A program made the translations under genes and the position numbers. A stretch of 64,000 nt of DNA. Source: Aegilops tauschii subsp. strangulata. Lineage: Eukaryota; Streptophyta; Magnoliopsida; Poales; Poaceae. The notes beneath the pieces are model-generated. The model made no database searches, was not told where the DNA came from, and was given only the letters and a program-made list of their open reading frames with translations. Position 1 is the stretch's first letter. Each line of letters begins with the position of its first letter. The DNA lies in NCBI RefSeq assembly GCF_002575655.3, contig NC_053041.3, positions 371,921,054-371,985,053 of the forward strand, in the 5' to 3' direction. Of this stretch, positions 9,589 to 22,666 are shown piece after piece.

Positions 9589-12500
9589 TGTTGTAACACC
9601 CCGGATGTAACTTTCCATATTTGTAACTCCAACTCTTGCCATTTTTGGCTAGGTGTTATGATATTCCCTCCATGGTTGGGTTTTGTCTTTCGTTTTGCAT
9701 TTTGTTCATTTCATGCATCTCATATCATGTCATCATGGGCATCTCATTGGCATACGTGTTCGTCTCATGCATCCGAGCATTTTCCCCGTTGTCCGTTTTG
9801 CAATCCGGCACTCCCACATGCACCGGCGCACCCCTCTTGTTTCTTTTCGTGAGCGGGTGTTAAACGTTCTCGGAATGGAAAGAGGTTTGTCAAGTGGCCT
9901 TGGTATACCACCGGTAGACCACCTTTCAAGTTTCGTTCCATTTGGAGGTCGTTTGTTGCTCCAACGGTTAACCGGGTAACCGCAAAGGGCTTTTGTGAGT
10001 TCCAGCAAAACTCCCCTCCAAACAGCCCAATAACCCATCTAAGTCACTTCCATGCTCTCGGTCGTTCGATCACGATCGTGTGGGCGAAAACCACACTCCA
10101 TTTGGAGTCTCCTAGCTCCCTATGCCTATATAAACACCTCCCCCTCCGAAATTTCGGGTCCAAACCCTAGCCTCTTCCTCCTCCGCGCGCCGGACAAAAC
10201 GTCTGCCCGCCGCCGGACACGGCCGCCGCCGCCCTCGCCCAATCCGCCGCCGCCACGTGTCCCGCCGCCGCCACCCACCGCTCGCAGCCCGGAGAGCCCG
10301 AGTCGGGCGCCCCCGAGCCCATCTCCTCCGCCGCCAGATCCCGTGCGGGCCCGCGCACCGCGCCGCCGAAGCCCGCGCGCCCCGCCGCCACATCCTCCCG
10401 CCGGCGCCGCAGCCCACACCCGCCGCCGCCGCCATCCTCGTCGTCCACTCCGGCGCCCGTGCCCCCGCCGCCTTCTTTCCTCGCCGCCGCTCCGGCCTCG
10501 TCCCCTCCGGCGTCCCCGTCCTCGATCTCCGGCGAGCTCGCGCTGCTGCCTCGACGTCCGTGCCAGCTCCCGATCCAGATCTGAGATTAGGTTGACCCCC
10601 GAAATCCTCCAAGTCCCAAATATTTCACATTATGTGCTCATGTTCATTGCATCATATCTCATCGCATACTGCTCCGTTTTACGTGCGTGATATATTGAAA
10701 TGTTCGCCACGAGATGCTCTTCACTTTGTTCCATTGTGCCATGCTCGTTTGAGTCCATCTTGATGCCCAAATCTCTGGTGCAAGAGTGCTATATGATGTT
10801 TACTGCTGTTACTTATCAGGACTTGAGGTTTTGTTATTTTTGTTGCATTTGATGTGTGCATCTTATGGGCATGAGCTCTACAGGTGTTTTCATCTATGCC
10901 ATGCCATATTTACATATGTGTATACCATGGATTTTTGTTATCTATGTGGTGAATAGCACAAGCATGCAAACTAGGCTTCATGATATTTCTGTTTCAGTGA
11001 CTTGGAATTTTGCTAAGTCTGTTACTGCTGTTATTTTATTGCCATGTATCCATGTGTCTACAGTGAGATCCATGCTTCTTTTGGGTATGTTCAGTAAATA
11101 TGTTTTGTAGATATAGTTGTGCTCTATCCATCCATGCCCCTGTTTGAAATTATGGAGTGCCATAGCATGTCTTAATCTTGCTCTACTTTTACTATAAAAT
11201 ATTCCTGGCAGATTGTTAACATGATATTTAATTTTGTCAACTTTGTTGTAGTTGAACCATACATGCTATGAACTTGCTCTTCCTATGGATAGCTTCATGA
11301 ACATGCCATCTTGCTGTAAGTATGCTTGTTTTGTCATGCATTGCTTTGTGGTGTGTGAATCGAGCTCACAAATATGCCTTCATAATGCTGTTAATGTCAT
11401 GTTCTGTTTTCTGCCAAGTCTGAAACCTGTTAACGAAACTTGCTATGTTTACATGGGTGCCATCATATCTTCTGATCCTTTTTGGCTCATGGTAATTAAG
11501 AGACTTTTGTTCTATGCATTTAGTAGATTCATGACATGCCTTGTTTGGCTATGTTAAGTTTCTGTAGCATGTTGTTTGCTTGCTCTGAACATTGCTACCT
11601 GATGCTGTTTCAGCCATGTTCAGTACTTTCACTAAGTCTGTGAACCTGATATCTTTTGCACTTTTGCCATGCTTGTTTGAACATGTTATTTTGTGATATA
11701 GCCGTAGCTCAGTGTTCATTTTTTTTCAAGCATATCCTGTAGATTACTGCCATTTGCTTTGTTGCTATGTTGGGTTCTGTAGCATAGTTACTTGATGTCT
11801 TCTAAGTGCTATCATGCTGTTAATCGCAGAATCGTGTCATTCTTGTTTTGCTTGCCATTTGTAAACCGTGCATCCGTTTCCGGTGATCTTTATATCGATT
11901 TCGACCTAAATCATCTCATCTTTCCAGTGGCATACTTGGTTTGCCAAGTTACTGCCTTGTTCATCCTTTTTCTTCCGGAGCACGCATATGTGTCGCATAT
12001 CATATCCCGCATATCATGCATGTTTTGCATCATGTTGCTTGTGCATTTCCCGTGATTGATTATGGTTCCATTGCTCGTGTTCTTGTTGTGGGTAGAGCCG
12101 GGAGACGAGTTCATGAACGAGGAACCTGTTGAGTATGCTTACGAGGATCAAGCTTTCGTCAACTCTGAGAACCTTGCAGGCAAGATGACCATACCCTCGA
12201 AATCACTTCTATCTTTGCTTTGCTAGTTGTTCGTTTTATTTGCCATGCTGCGCTACCTACCACTTGCTACATCATGCCTCCCATATTGCCATGTCAAGCC
12301 TCTAACCATCCTTTCCTAGCAAACCGTTGTTTGGCTAAGTTACCGCTTTTGCTCAGCCCTTCTTATAGCGTTGCTAGTTGCAGGTGAAGTTGAAGTTGGT
12401 TCCATGTTGGAACATGGATTTTTGGGATATCACAATATCTCTTATTTAATTAATGCATCTATATATTTGGTAAAGGGTGGAAGGCTCGGCCTTATGCCTG

Positions 12501-13801
12501 GTGTTTTGTTCCACTCTTGCCGCCCTAGTTTCCGTCATACCGGTATTATGTTCCTTGAGTTTGCGTTCCTTACGCGGTTGGGTGATTTATGGGACCCCCT
12601 GGACAGTTCGCCTTGAATAAAACTCCTCCAGCAAGGCCCAACCTTGGTTTTACCATTTGCCACCTAAGCCTTTTTCCCTTGGGTTTTCGCGAGCCCACGG
12701 GTCATCTTTATTTAAACCCCCGGGCCAGTGTTCCTCTGAGTGCTGGTCCAAATTAGAGTCCTTTGCAGCGCCACCTCGGGGAAACTTGAGGCCTGGTTTT
12801 AGTTGTACGGACTGCTCATCCGGTGTGCCCTGAGAACGAGATATGTGCAGCTCCTATCGGGATTTGTCGGCAAATTCGGGCGGCTTTGCTGGTCTTGTTT
12901 TACCATTGTCGAAATGTCCTGTAAACCGGGATTCCGAGACTGATCGGGTCTTCCCGGGAGAAGGTTTATCATTCGTTGACTGTGAGAGCTTATAATGGGC
13001 TAAGTTGGGACGCCCCTGCAGGGTATTATCTTTCGAAAGCCGTGCCCGCGGTTATGAGGCAGATGGGAATTTGTTAATGTCCGGTTGTAGAGAACTTGAC
13101 ACTTGACTCAATTAAAATACATCAACCGTGTGTGTAGCCGTGATGGTCTCTTCTCGGCAGAGTCCGGGAAGTGAACACGGTTTGAGTTATGCATGAACGT
13201 AAGTAGTTTCAGGATCACTTCCTGATCATTTCTAGCTTCGCGACCGTTGCGATGCTTCTCTTCTCGCTCTCATTTGCGTATGTTAGCCACCATATAAGCT
13301 TAATGCTTGCTGCAGCTCCACCTCATTACACCATCCTTTCCTATAAGCTTAAATAGTCTTGATCTCGCGGGTGTGAGATTGCTGAGTCCTCGTGACTCAC
13401 AGATTCTACCAAAACAGTTGCAGGTGCCGACGATGCCAGTGCAGATGACGCAACCGAGCTCAAGTGGGAGTTCCACGAGGAACGTGGTCGTTACTATGTT
13501 TCTTTTCCTGATGATCAGTAGTGGAGCCCAGTTGGGACGATCGGGGATCTAGCATTTGGGGTTATCTTATTTTCATTTGGATTGGACCGTAGTCGGTCTA
13601 TGTGTGGATTTTGGATGATGTATGATTTAAATTATGTATTGTGTGAAGTGGCGATTGTAAGCCAACTGTCGTTATCCCATTCTTGTTCATTACATGGGAT
13701 TGTGTGAAGATGACCCTTCTTGCGACAATTCCTACAATGCGGTTATGCCTCTAAGTCGTGCCTCGACACGTGGGAGATATAGCCGCATCGTGGGCGTTAC
13801 A
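9589..13801 (+). repeat. LTR2, hybrid middle LTR
   Basis: It starts TGTTGTAAC after a purine-rich tract (about 9577-9588) and ends GTTACA at 13796-13801, 4213 bp in all. Up to about 10432 it carries the LTR3 variants, such as the extra bases near 10195 and CCATGG near 9670. From 10492 on it carries the LTR1 variants. It serves at once as the 3' LTR of copy 1 and the 5' LTR of copy 2. Exon-like blocks are at 12096-12179, 12384-12469 and 13424-13521. Confidence 0.95.
10126..10135 (+). promoter_or_regulatory. TATA box of LTR2
   Basis: CTATATAAAC is in the same context as in LTR1. It would drive copy 2 if active. Confidence 0.75.
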
Positions 13802-14728
13802 AGTTGGTAATCAGAGCCATCCCCGACTTAGGAGCCCCCTGCTTGATCGAATCGCTGGCGTTGTTGAGTCTAGGACAAAAATGTTTTGAGTCTTAGGATT
13901 ATATATATCGGAGAGTAGGATTCTTTTTACTCCTCAGTCCCTTCGTTGCTCTGGTGAGGCCTCCTGACATAGAAGTTTTGACTCTTCTCTCCTCAGATTT
14001 CACTAAAAAAAAATTAGGATCACGCGGGTATCTTAGAATCGTTCCGATGGTTTTGTGACGAGAACATTGTTCTTGGTGCCTCCTGACATTTAGGGGTTGT
14101 GGCAGTGTCCCGGGGAGTTGAGCTCCGAGGTGTTGTCGTCACAATTTTATCGTTGCAGTTCTGGAATACCTGAGTTTCGCCGACATCGAAAATCTCTTTT
14201 ATGCAGTTGTTGGTGAGATCACCTCGACGCCACCCAGTACTGGGGCGGGAGTTCGGGAGTATTGCCATAACTCGTATAACGGATGCTTTTCGAAGGTTGA
14301 GGTACACGATTTCCGAAGGTTTCTTGGTTATGTGTTGACGGATGGATACAGCTGGATCTAGGGATTGTTAGTTTGGGTGACATATTTTGTGTCCCCTGTA
14401 TCCCCAACACCAGATTGCATAACCAGAAAGTTTCGGGAGTTTATAGGTGGGATTCAAGTAGCTCTTAGCATTTCTTCCCGCAGATATTTGGTTTGTGATT
14501 GGGTAATCCTTACCACTTATTTGTTCCACTCGTACCTTTTTATTTTATTCATCAATCCTTTATCAAGTGGCTTCTCACCTTAATGGAAGTGTGATGATTT
14601 ACTATGGAATTCATTCATTCATGCTCGTTCGAATGTTTATTGTGAAGACTATATATTAAAATTTCTATCCATTGATTCAATTTGCCTATCTGTCTATCAA
14701 GATGCTAACGGATGTCACCCTCTTCAGG
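13802..14728 (+). other. Primer-binding site and untranslated leader, copy 2
   Basis: The same primer site, TGGTAATCAGAGCCA, is at 13805-13819. The leader matches copy 1 except for one A fewer in the run near 14005. No gene is visible here. Confidence 0.8.
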
Positions 14729-17700
14729 ATGGCTCCGCCAACGCGTCAGAATCCGGAACGCAATGAAGGGAGTCAGGCGAACCCTCCGCCACCACCTCCG
14801 CCTCCGGAGGCATGGCAAGCTATCATGGCAGCCACCAACGCCAATGCTCAGATGATTTTGCAACTCTTGCAAGAACGCACCCAAGGGCAAGGCAATCAAG
14901 GAAATCAAGGCCAAGGCAACAATCAGCCTCACTTCGCTACCCTCAACCAGTTCCTCGCAAATCAGCCGAAGTCTTTCAGCTACTGTGCCGAGGCCACAGA
15001 CGCCGATGATTGGCTCGTGGACATCAACAAGCATTTTGAATGTAGCAATGTCAGGCCTGAGGACTTTGTCAAGTTCGCTTCTTTTCAACTCAATGATCAA
15101 GCTGCCGAGTGGTATCAACAATACAAAGATTCCAGAGGAGGTCCTGTGATTACCTGGGATGATTTCCATCGAGACTTCAAAGCTCGCCACATTCCACAAA
15201 GTGTTGTTGAGAGCAAGCGTGAGGAGTTCCGCAATCTCAAGCAAGGCAGCATATCCGTGTATCAATACAATACTCAGTTTCAGAAACTCGCTCGCTTCGC
15301 TAAGCAAGACGTTCCTGATGAAAAGAGCATGATCTATCAATTCAGAGGTGGCCTCAGAGAAGATCTACAATTACCTCTCGTGCTTGTTGAGCCGACCAAG
15401 TATGATGATTTCTACAACATGGCTCTGAAGCAAGAGGCTGCTCAGCTCAAGTGTGAGGCTTCTAAGAAGAGAGTCAGGGACGCAGTTCAGTCTTCTTCTT
15501 CCTCACTAGTGGCTGCTAAGCAACAGAAGTTCTGGTTGCCTCCTCCTCCTCCGTTTCGTCAGCCTTTCCAGCAGAAGAACAAAGGTGGCCATGGATCTTC
15601 CCACCCACCCAACCCTGGCTATCAGAACAAGTCTAAGAATCAAGCTCCAAAGTCGAATGCTCCTTATCATCGTCCACTCTCAGAGGTGACTTGCAACAAG
15701 TGTCAGCAGAAAGGTCACTATGCTAACAAGTGTTTCAACCAAAGGCGCCTTCCGCCTCCTCCTCCTGTGAGATCTTCCAGCAATGCAGTGGTCAAGCATA
15801 ATCCCAAGTCTGCAAAGGTGAACATGATGAATGCAGCTCAAGCGGAGGAATCTACTGATGTGATAATGGGTAATCTCTCAGTTAATGATATTCCTGCAAA
15901 AGTCTTATTTGGTACTGGTGCATCGCATTCTTTCATTTCAAGACCTTTTGTGGCTATGCATGATTTGGTTACTCAAGTTTTGCCGAGTCCATTGTTTCCC
16001 CGGCTCGGCAGATGACTTCTCGAGTATTCGTTCGGGATTCCGTTATCAAGATGGGCGATTATAAATTTCTGTCTTCTCCAATTGTTCTTGGTGACTCGGA
16101 TATTGATCTAATTCTCGGGATGGACATGCTTTCTAAGCATAAGGCTCAACTTGATTGTGCTGCCAGGGAAATTCAATTGACACACTCTTCTGAGGATGTT
16201 ATCATCTATGCCGCTCGTGATGAAACCACTCGGTTATTCTCTCTCAATGAGAAGGGTGAGTTGGATGCTATTTCTCAAATTCCAGTCGTTTGTGGGTACC
16301 AAGATGTCTTTCCAGAAGAGCTTCTGGGTATGCCTCCTCACCGGCCAGTTGATTTTGTTATCGATGTTGAGCCTGGCACGGAACCCGTTTGCAAGCGTCC
16401 TTACAAGCTTGGACCCAAGGAGCTGAAGGAATTGAAGAAACAGCTCGATGAACAAGAGCGTCTGGTTTTGATTAGACCGAGTTCATCACCATGGGGTTGT
16501 GCTGTTCTTTTTGTCAAGAAGAAGGATGGCACGGACCGACTTTGTGTCGACTACTTTCCATTGAACAAGAAGACAATCAAGAACAAGTATCCACTTCCCA
16601 ACATCAATGAGCTATTCGAGCAACTTAATGGTGCTAAAGTATTCTCCAAGCTTGACCTTCGTATGGGTTATCATCAAATTCGCATTCGTGAAGAAGATTT
16701 TATTCCCAAGACAGCATTCAGAACAAGCTTTGGTTCTTATGAATATACTGTCATGTCTTTCGGCCTTGTCAATGCTCCTCCAACGTTCTCTCGAATGATG
16801 AATTTCATCTTCAACCCCTATACCAATGAATTTGTCCTGGTGTATCTCGATGATATCTTGGTCTTCTCCAAGAATAAAAAGGATCATGCCAAACATTTGC
16901 GATTGGTGCTCGACAAGCTCAGAGAGTATCAATTCTATGCGAAGTTTTCCAAATGTGAGTTTTGGCTTGATGAAGTTCTTTACCTTGGTCATATCATCTC
17001 TGCCAAGGGCATCGCCGTTAATCCCGAGAAGGTGTCTGCAATTGTGAATTGGGAACCTCCTCAGAATGTCAAGCAGCTCCGCAGTTTTCTGGGTCTTGCA
17101 AGCTATTGCCGAAGATTCGTTGAGAATTTCTCTAAGATTGCAAAGCCTCTTTCCAACCTCCTCTAGAAGCATGTGAAGTATGTCTGGACTCCTGAGTGTG
17201 ACGTTGCTTTCAACACTCTCAAAGAGAAACTCGTCACAGCTCCTGTCTTAACTCCTCCTGACGAATCCAAGCCATTCGAAGTTTTCTGTGATGCTTCTCT
17301 CCAAGGTCTTGGTGTTGTGTTAATGCAAGAGAAGAAAGTTGTGGCCTATACCTCTCGTCAGTTGAAGCCCAACGAAAAGAACTACCCCACTACGATCTTG
17401 AGTTGGCGGCAGGTGTCCATGCATTAATAACATGGAGACATCTCTTGTTGGGAAGGAAAGTGGACATATTCACCGATCACAAGAGTCTCAAGTACATCTT
17501 CACTCAGCCCAACCTCAACCTCGGGCAAACTCGATGGGTCAAAATGATTCAAGAGTACAATCTGAGTATTGAATATACTCCAGGCAAGGCCAATGTCATT
17601 GCAGATGCTTTGAGCAGGAAGGCTTATTGCAACAGCTTAATCCTCAAGCCATTTCAACCGGATCTTTGTGAAGCTTTCCGCAAGCTGAATCTCCAAGTTG

Positions 17701-19175
17701 TTCCTCAAGGCTTTCTTACCAACCTCATAGTCTCTCCTACTTTGGAAGATCAAATTCGTGAGGCACAACTCCTGGATACCATGGTGAAGAAGGTGAAACG
17801 TGGTATTGACAAGGGTCTTTCCAAATACAAGTGATATCGCATTGATGACAGAGACACTTTGTTCTTTGAGGACCGGATTGTGGTTCCTAAAGGTGATCTA
17901 AGGAAAGTCATTATGAACGAGGCACACAATTCTCTTCTTTCCATTCATCCTGGAAGTACGAAGATGTACCATGACCTCAAGCAGTCGTATTGGTGGACTC
18001 GAATGAAGCGAGAAATTGCTCAATTCATGAACGAATGTGATGTCTGTCGAAGGGTGAAAGCAGAACACCAACGACCAGCTGGTCTCCTCCAACCTCTTGA
18101 TATCCCAGAATGGAAGTTTGATCATATCGAAATGGACTTCGTGACTGGATTTCCAAAGTCCAAGCGCGGAAATGATGCTATCTTCGTTGTCATCGACAAG
18201 CTTACTAAAGTGGCTCATTTCCTTCCAATCAAAGAATCTATCACAGCAGCTCAGTTGGCAGACCTATACACCTCCAGGATTGTCTCCTTGCACGGCATTC
18301 CACAATTGATTTCTTCAGATCGTGGAAGCATCTTCACTTCTAAGTTCTGGGACTCCTTCCAGAAGGCCATGGGCACCAACGTTCGCTTCAGCACAGCTTT
18401 CCATCCTCAAACTAGTGGCCAAGTCGAGCGAGTCAACCAAATCCTTGAAGATATGCTCAGGGCTTGTGTCATTTCCTTTGGCATGAAGTGGGAAGATTGT
18501 CTTCCATATGCCGAATTCTCCTACAACAACAGCTTCCAAGCGAGTTCGGGCAAGGCCCCATTCGAGATCCTCTATGGCAGAAAGTGTCGTACTCCTCTCA
18601 ATTGGTCAGAAACTGGAGAACGCCAACTTCTTGGCAACGACTTAATCACAGAGGCTGAAGAAATGTGTAAAGCCATCCGTGAAAATCTCAAAGCCGCGCA
18701 ATCGCGCCAGAAGAGTTACTATGATAGCAAGCACCGTGACTTGGCTTTTGAGATAGGAGACCATGTCTACCTCCGCGTCTCTCCAATGAAAGGCACTCGT
18801 CGCTTCGGTATCAAAGGGAAGCTTGCCCATAGATACGTGGGTCCTTTCAAGATCATTAGCAAAAGAGGCGACCTCGCCTATCAACTTGAGCTTCCCTCCA
18901 ACTTCGCGAACATGCACGATGTGTTCCATGTGTCACAGCTTCGCAAGTGCTTCAAGACTCCTGAGCGCACCATCAACTTCGAAGAGATTAACCTCCAAGA
19001 AGATATGTCTTATCATGAGCACCCCGTTGCTATTCTTGAAGAAACCGAGCGCAAGACTCGCAACAAGTCAATCAAATTCCTGAAACTGAAGTGGTCGCAC
19101 CATTCCGACCGAGAAGCCACCTGGGAACGCAAGGACCACCTCCGTTCTGAATATCCGGAGTTCTTTCAGTCCTAG
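14729..19175 (+). pseudogene. Tekay-type gag-pol polyprotein, copy 2, inactivated
   Basis: It has the same domain order and motifs as copy 1: zinc knuckle, altered protease site (GTG at 15911), YLDD reverse transcriptase, RNase H, DDE integrase with HHCC finger, chromodomain-like end. The differences I noticed from copy 1 are few: one residue near 15548, one near 16363, two silent changes (near 16374 and 16473), and an open codon where copy 1 has TGA at 7281. The frameshift before 16012, TAG at 17164, one-base loss near 17389 and TGA at 17832 are shared, so they predate the duplication. The stop is at 19173, just before LTR3. Confidence 0.93.
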
Positions 19176-19207
19176 ATCTCGGGCGAGATCCTCTCGTAGT
19201 GGTGGAG

Positions 19208-22200
19208 TGTTGTAACACCCCGGATGTAACTTTCCATATTTGTAACTCCAACTCTTGCCATTTTTGGCTAGGTGTTATGATATTCCCTCCATGGTTGGGT
19301 TTTGTCTTTCGTTTTGCATTTTGTTCATGTCATGCATCTCATATCATGTCATCATGGGCATCTCATTGGCATACGTGTTCGTCTCATGCATCCGAGCATT
19401 TTCCCCGTTGTCCGTTTTGCAATCCGGCACTCCCACATGCACCGGCGCACCCCTCTTGTTTCTTTTCGTGAGCGGGTGTTAAACGTTCTCGGAATGGAAA
19501 GAGGTTTGTCAAGTGGCCTTGGTATACCACCGGTAGACCACCTTTCAAGTTTCGTTCCATTTGGAGGTCGTTTGTTGCTCCAACGGTTAACCGGGTAACC
19601 GCAAAGGGCTTTTGTGAGTTCCAGCAAAACTCCCCTCCAAACAGCCCAATAACCCATCTAAGTCACTTCCATGCTCTCGGTCGTTCGATCACGATCGTGT
19701 GGGCGAAAACCACACTCCATTTGGAGTCTCCTAGCTCCCTATGCCTATATAAACACCTCCCCCTCCGAAATTTCGGGTCCAAACCCTAGCCTCTTCCTCC
19801 TCCGCGCGCCGGACAAAACGTCTGCCCGCCGCCGGACACGGCCGCCGCCGCCCTCGCCCAATCCGCCGCCGCCACGTGTCCCGCCGCCGCCACCCACCGC
19901 TCGCGGCCCGGAGAGCCCGAGTCGGGCGCCCCCGAGCCCATCTCCTCCGCCGCCAGATCCCGTGAGGGCCCGCGCACCGCGCCGCCGAAGCCCGCGCGCC
20001 CCGCCGCCTCATCCTCCCGCCGGCGCCGCCGCCCACACCCGCCGCCGCCGCCGTCCTCGTCGTCCACTCCGGCGCCCGTGCCCCCGCCGCCTTCTTTCCT
20101 CGCCGCCGCTTCGGCCTCGTCCCCTCCGGCGTCCCCATCCTCGATCTCCGGCGAGCTCGCGCTGCTGCCTCGACGTTCGTGCCAGCTCCCGATCCAGATC
20201 TGGGATTAGGTTGACCCCCGAAATCCTCCAAGTCCTGAATATTTCACATTATGTGCTCATGTTCATTGCATGATATCTCATCGCATACTGCTCCATTTTA
20301 CGTGCGTGATATATTGAAATGTTCGCCACGAGATGCTCTTCATTTTGTTCCATTGTGCCATGCTCGTTTGAGTCCATCTTGATGCCCAAATCTCTGGTGC
20401 AAGAGTGCTATATGATGTTTACTGCTGTTACTTATCAGAACTTGAGGTTTTGTTATTTTTGTTGCATTTGATGTGTGCATCTTATGGGCATGAACTCTAT
20501 AGGTGTTTTCATCTATGCCATGCCATATTTTTACAGATGTGTATACCATGGATTTTTGTTATCTATGTGGTGACTAGCACAAGCATGCAAACTAGGCTTC
20601 GTGATATTTCTGTTTCAGTGACTTGGAATTTTGCTAAGTCTGTTACTGCTGTTATTTTGTTGCCATGTATCCATGTGCCTACAATGAGATCCATGCTTTT
20701 TTTGGGTATGTTCAGTAAATATATTTTGTAGATATAGTTGTTCTCTATCCATCCATGCCCCTGTTTGAAATTATGGAGTGCCATAGCATGTCCTAATCTT
20801 GCTCTACTTTTGCTATAAAATATTCCTGGCAGATTGTTAACATGATATTCAATTTTGTCAAGGTTGTTGTAGTTGAACCATACATGCTATGAACTTGCTT
20901 TTGCTATTGATAGCTTCATAAACATGCCATCGTGCTGTAAGTATGCTTGTTTTGTCATGCATTGCTTTGTGGTGTGTGAATCGAGCTCACAAATATGCCT
21001 TCATAATGCTGTTAATGCCATGTTCTGTTTTCTGCTAAGTCTGGAACCTGTTAACGAAACTTGCTATGTTTACATGGGTGCCATCATATCTACTGATCCT
21101 TTTTGGCTCATGGTGATTAAGAGACTTTTGTTTTATGCATTTAGTAGATTCATGCCATGCCTTGTTTGGCTATGTTAAGTTTCTGTAGCATGTTGTTTGC
21201 TTGCTCTGAACATTGCTACCTGATACTGTTTCAGCCATGTTCAGTATTTTCACCAAGGCTGTGAACTTGATATCTTTTGCACTTTTGCCATACTTGTTTG
21301 AACCTGTTATTTTGTGATCTATCCGTAGCTCAGTGTTTATTTTTTGTCAAGCATCTCCTGTAGATTACTTCCGTTTGCTTTGTTGCTATGTTGGGTTCCT
21401 GTAGCATAGTTACTTGATGTCTTCTAAGTGTTATCATGCTGTTAATCGCATAATCATGTCATTCTTGTTTTGCTTGCCATTTGTAAACCGTGCATCCGTT
21501 TCCGGTGATCTTTATATCGATTTCGACCGAAATCATCTCATCTTTCCAGTGGCATACTTGGTTTGCCAAGTTACTGCCTTGTTCATCCTTTTTCTTCCGG
21601 AGCACGCATATGCATCGCATATCATATCCCGCATATCATGCATGTTTTGCATCAAGTTGCTTGTGCATTTCCCGTGATTGATTGTGGTTCTATTGCTTGT
21701 GTTCTTGCTGTGGGTAGAGCCGGAGACGAGTTCATGAATGAGGAACCTGTTGAGTACGCTTACGAGGATCAAGCTTTCGTCAACTCTGAGAACCTTGCAG
21801 GCAAGATGACCATACCCTCGAAATCACTTCTATCTTTGCTTTGCTAGTTGTTCGTTCTATTTGCCATGCTGCGCTACCTACCACTTGCTACATCATGCCT
21901 CCCATATTGCCATGTCAAGCCTCTAACCATCCTTTCCTAGCAAACCGTTGTTTGGCTAAGTTACCGCTTTTGCTCAGCCCTTCTTATAGCGTTGCTAGTT
22001 GCAGGTGAAGTTGAAGTTGGTTCCATGTTGGAACATGGATTTTTGGGATATCACAATATCTCTTATTTAATTAATGCATCTATATATTTGGTAAAGGGTG
22101 GAAGGCTCGGCCTTATGCTTGGTGTTTTGTTCCACTCTTGCCGCCCTAGTTTCCGTCATACCGGTATTATGTTCCTTGAGTTTGCGTTCCTTACGCGCTT

Positions 22201-22666
22201 GGGTAATTTATGGGACCCCCTGGACAGTTCGCCTTGAATAAAACTCCTCCAGCAAGGCCCAACCTTGGTTTTACCATTTGCCACCTAAGCCTTTTTCCCT
22301 TGGGCTTTCGCGAGCCCGAGGGTCATCTTTATTTAAACCCCAGAGCCAGTGTTCCTCTGAGTGCTGGTCCAAATTAGAGCCCTTTGCAGCGCCACCTCGG
22401 GGAAACTTGAGGCCTGGTTTTAGTTGTACGGATTGCTCATCCGGTGTGCCCTGAGAACGAGATATGTGCAGCTCCTATCGGGATTTGTCGGCACATTCGG
22501 GCGGCTTTGCTAGTCTTGTTTTACCATTGTCGAAATGTCTTGTAAACCGGGATTCCGAGACTGATCGGGTCTTCCCGGGAGAAGGTTTATCCTTCGTTGA
22601 CCGTGAGAGCTTATAATGAGCTAAGTTGGGATGCCCCTGCAGGGTATTAACTTTCGAAAGCCGTGC
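19208..22666 (+). repeat. LTR3, truncated outer LTR
   Basis: It starts TGTTGTAAC and aligns with LTR1/LTR2 for about 3.46 kb, then stops inside the conserved block at 22666, where copia sequence begins. About 730 bp of the LTR end are missing. Between about 20111 and 21750 it differs from LTR1 and LTR2 at dozens of sites and a few small indels. In its first ~830 bp it groups with LTR2 against LTR1. Exon-like blocks are at 21718-21800 and about 22005-22090. Confidence 0.93.
19745..19754 (+). promoter_or_regulatory. TATA box of LTR3
   Basis: CTATATAAAC is conserved with LTR1 and LTR2. Transcription from here would run into the inverted copia remnant. Confidence 0.7.

Larger units (their letters stand above)
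1..22666 (+). mobile_element. Tandem Tekay-type Ty3/gypsy array (3 LTRs, 2 internals)
   Basis: Three copies of one ~4.2 kb LTR (from 1, 9589 and 19208) alternate with two ~5.4 kb internal domains (4182-9588 and 13802-19207). Each internal domain holds a primer-binding site, a leader and one gag-pol region in the order gag, protease, reverse transcriptase, RNase H, integrase, chromodomain-like tail. That order and the very long LTRs fit the Tekay/Del clade of plant chromoviruses. LTR ends are TGTTGTAAC and GTTACA. LTR1 lacks about 22 bp because the window starts inside it, and LTR3 is cut at 22666. Both coding regions carry the same stops and frameshifts, so the array is not autonomous. A one-element origin by LTR-LTR unequal crossing-over is inferred. 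Confidence 0.95.
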
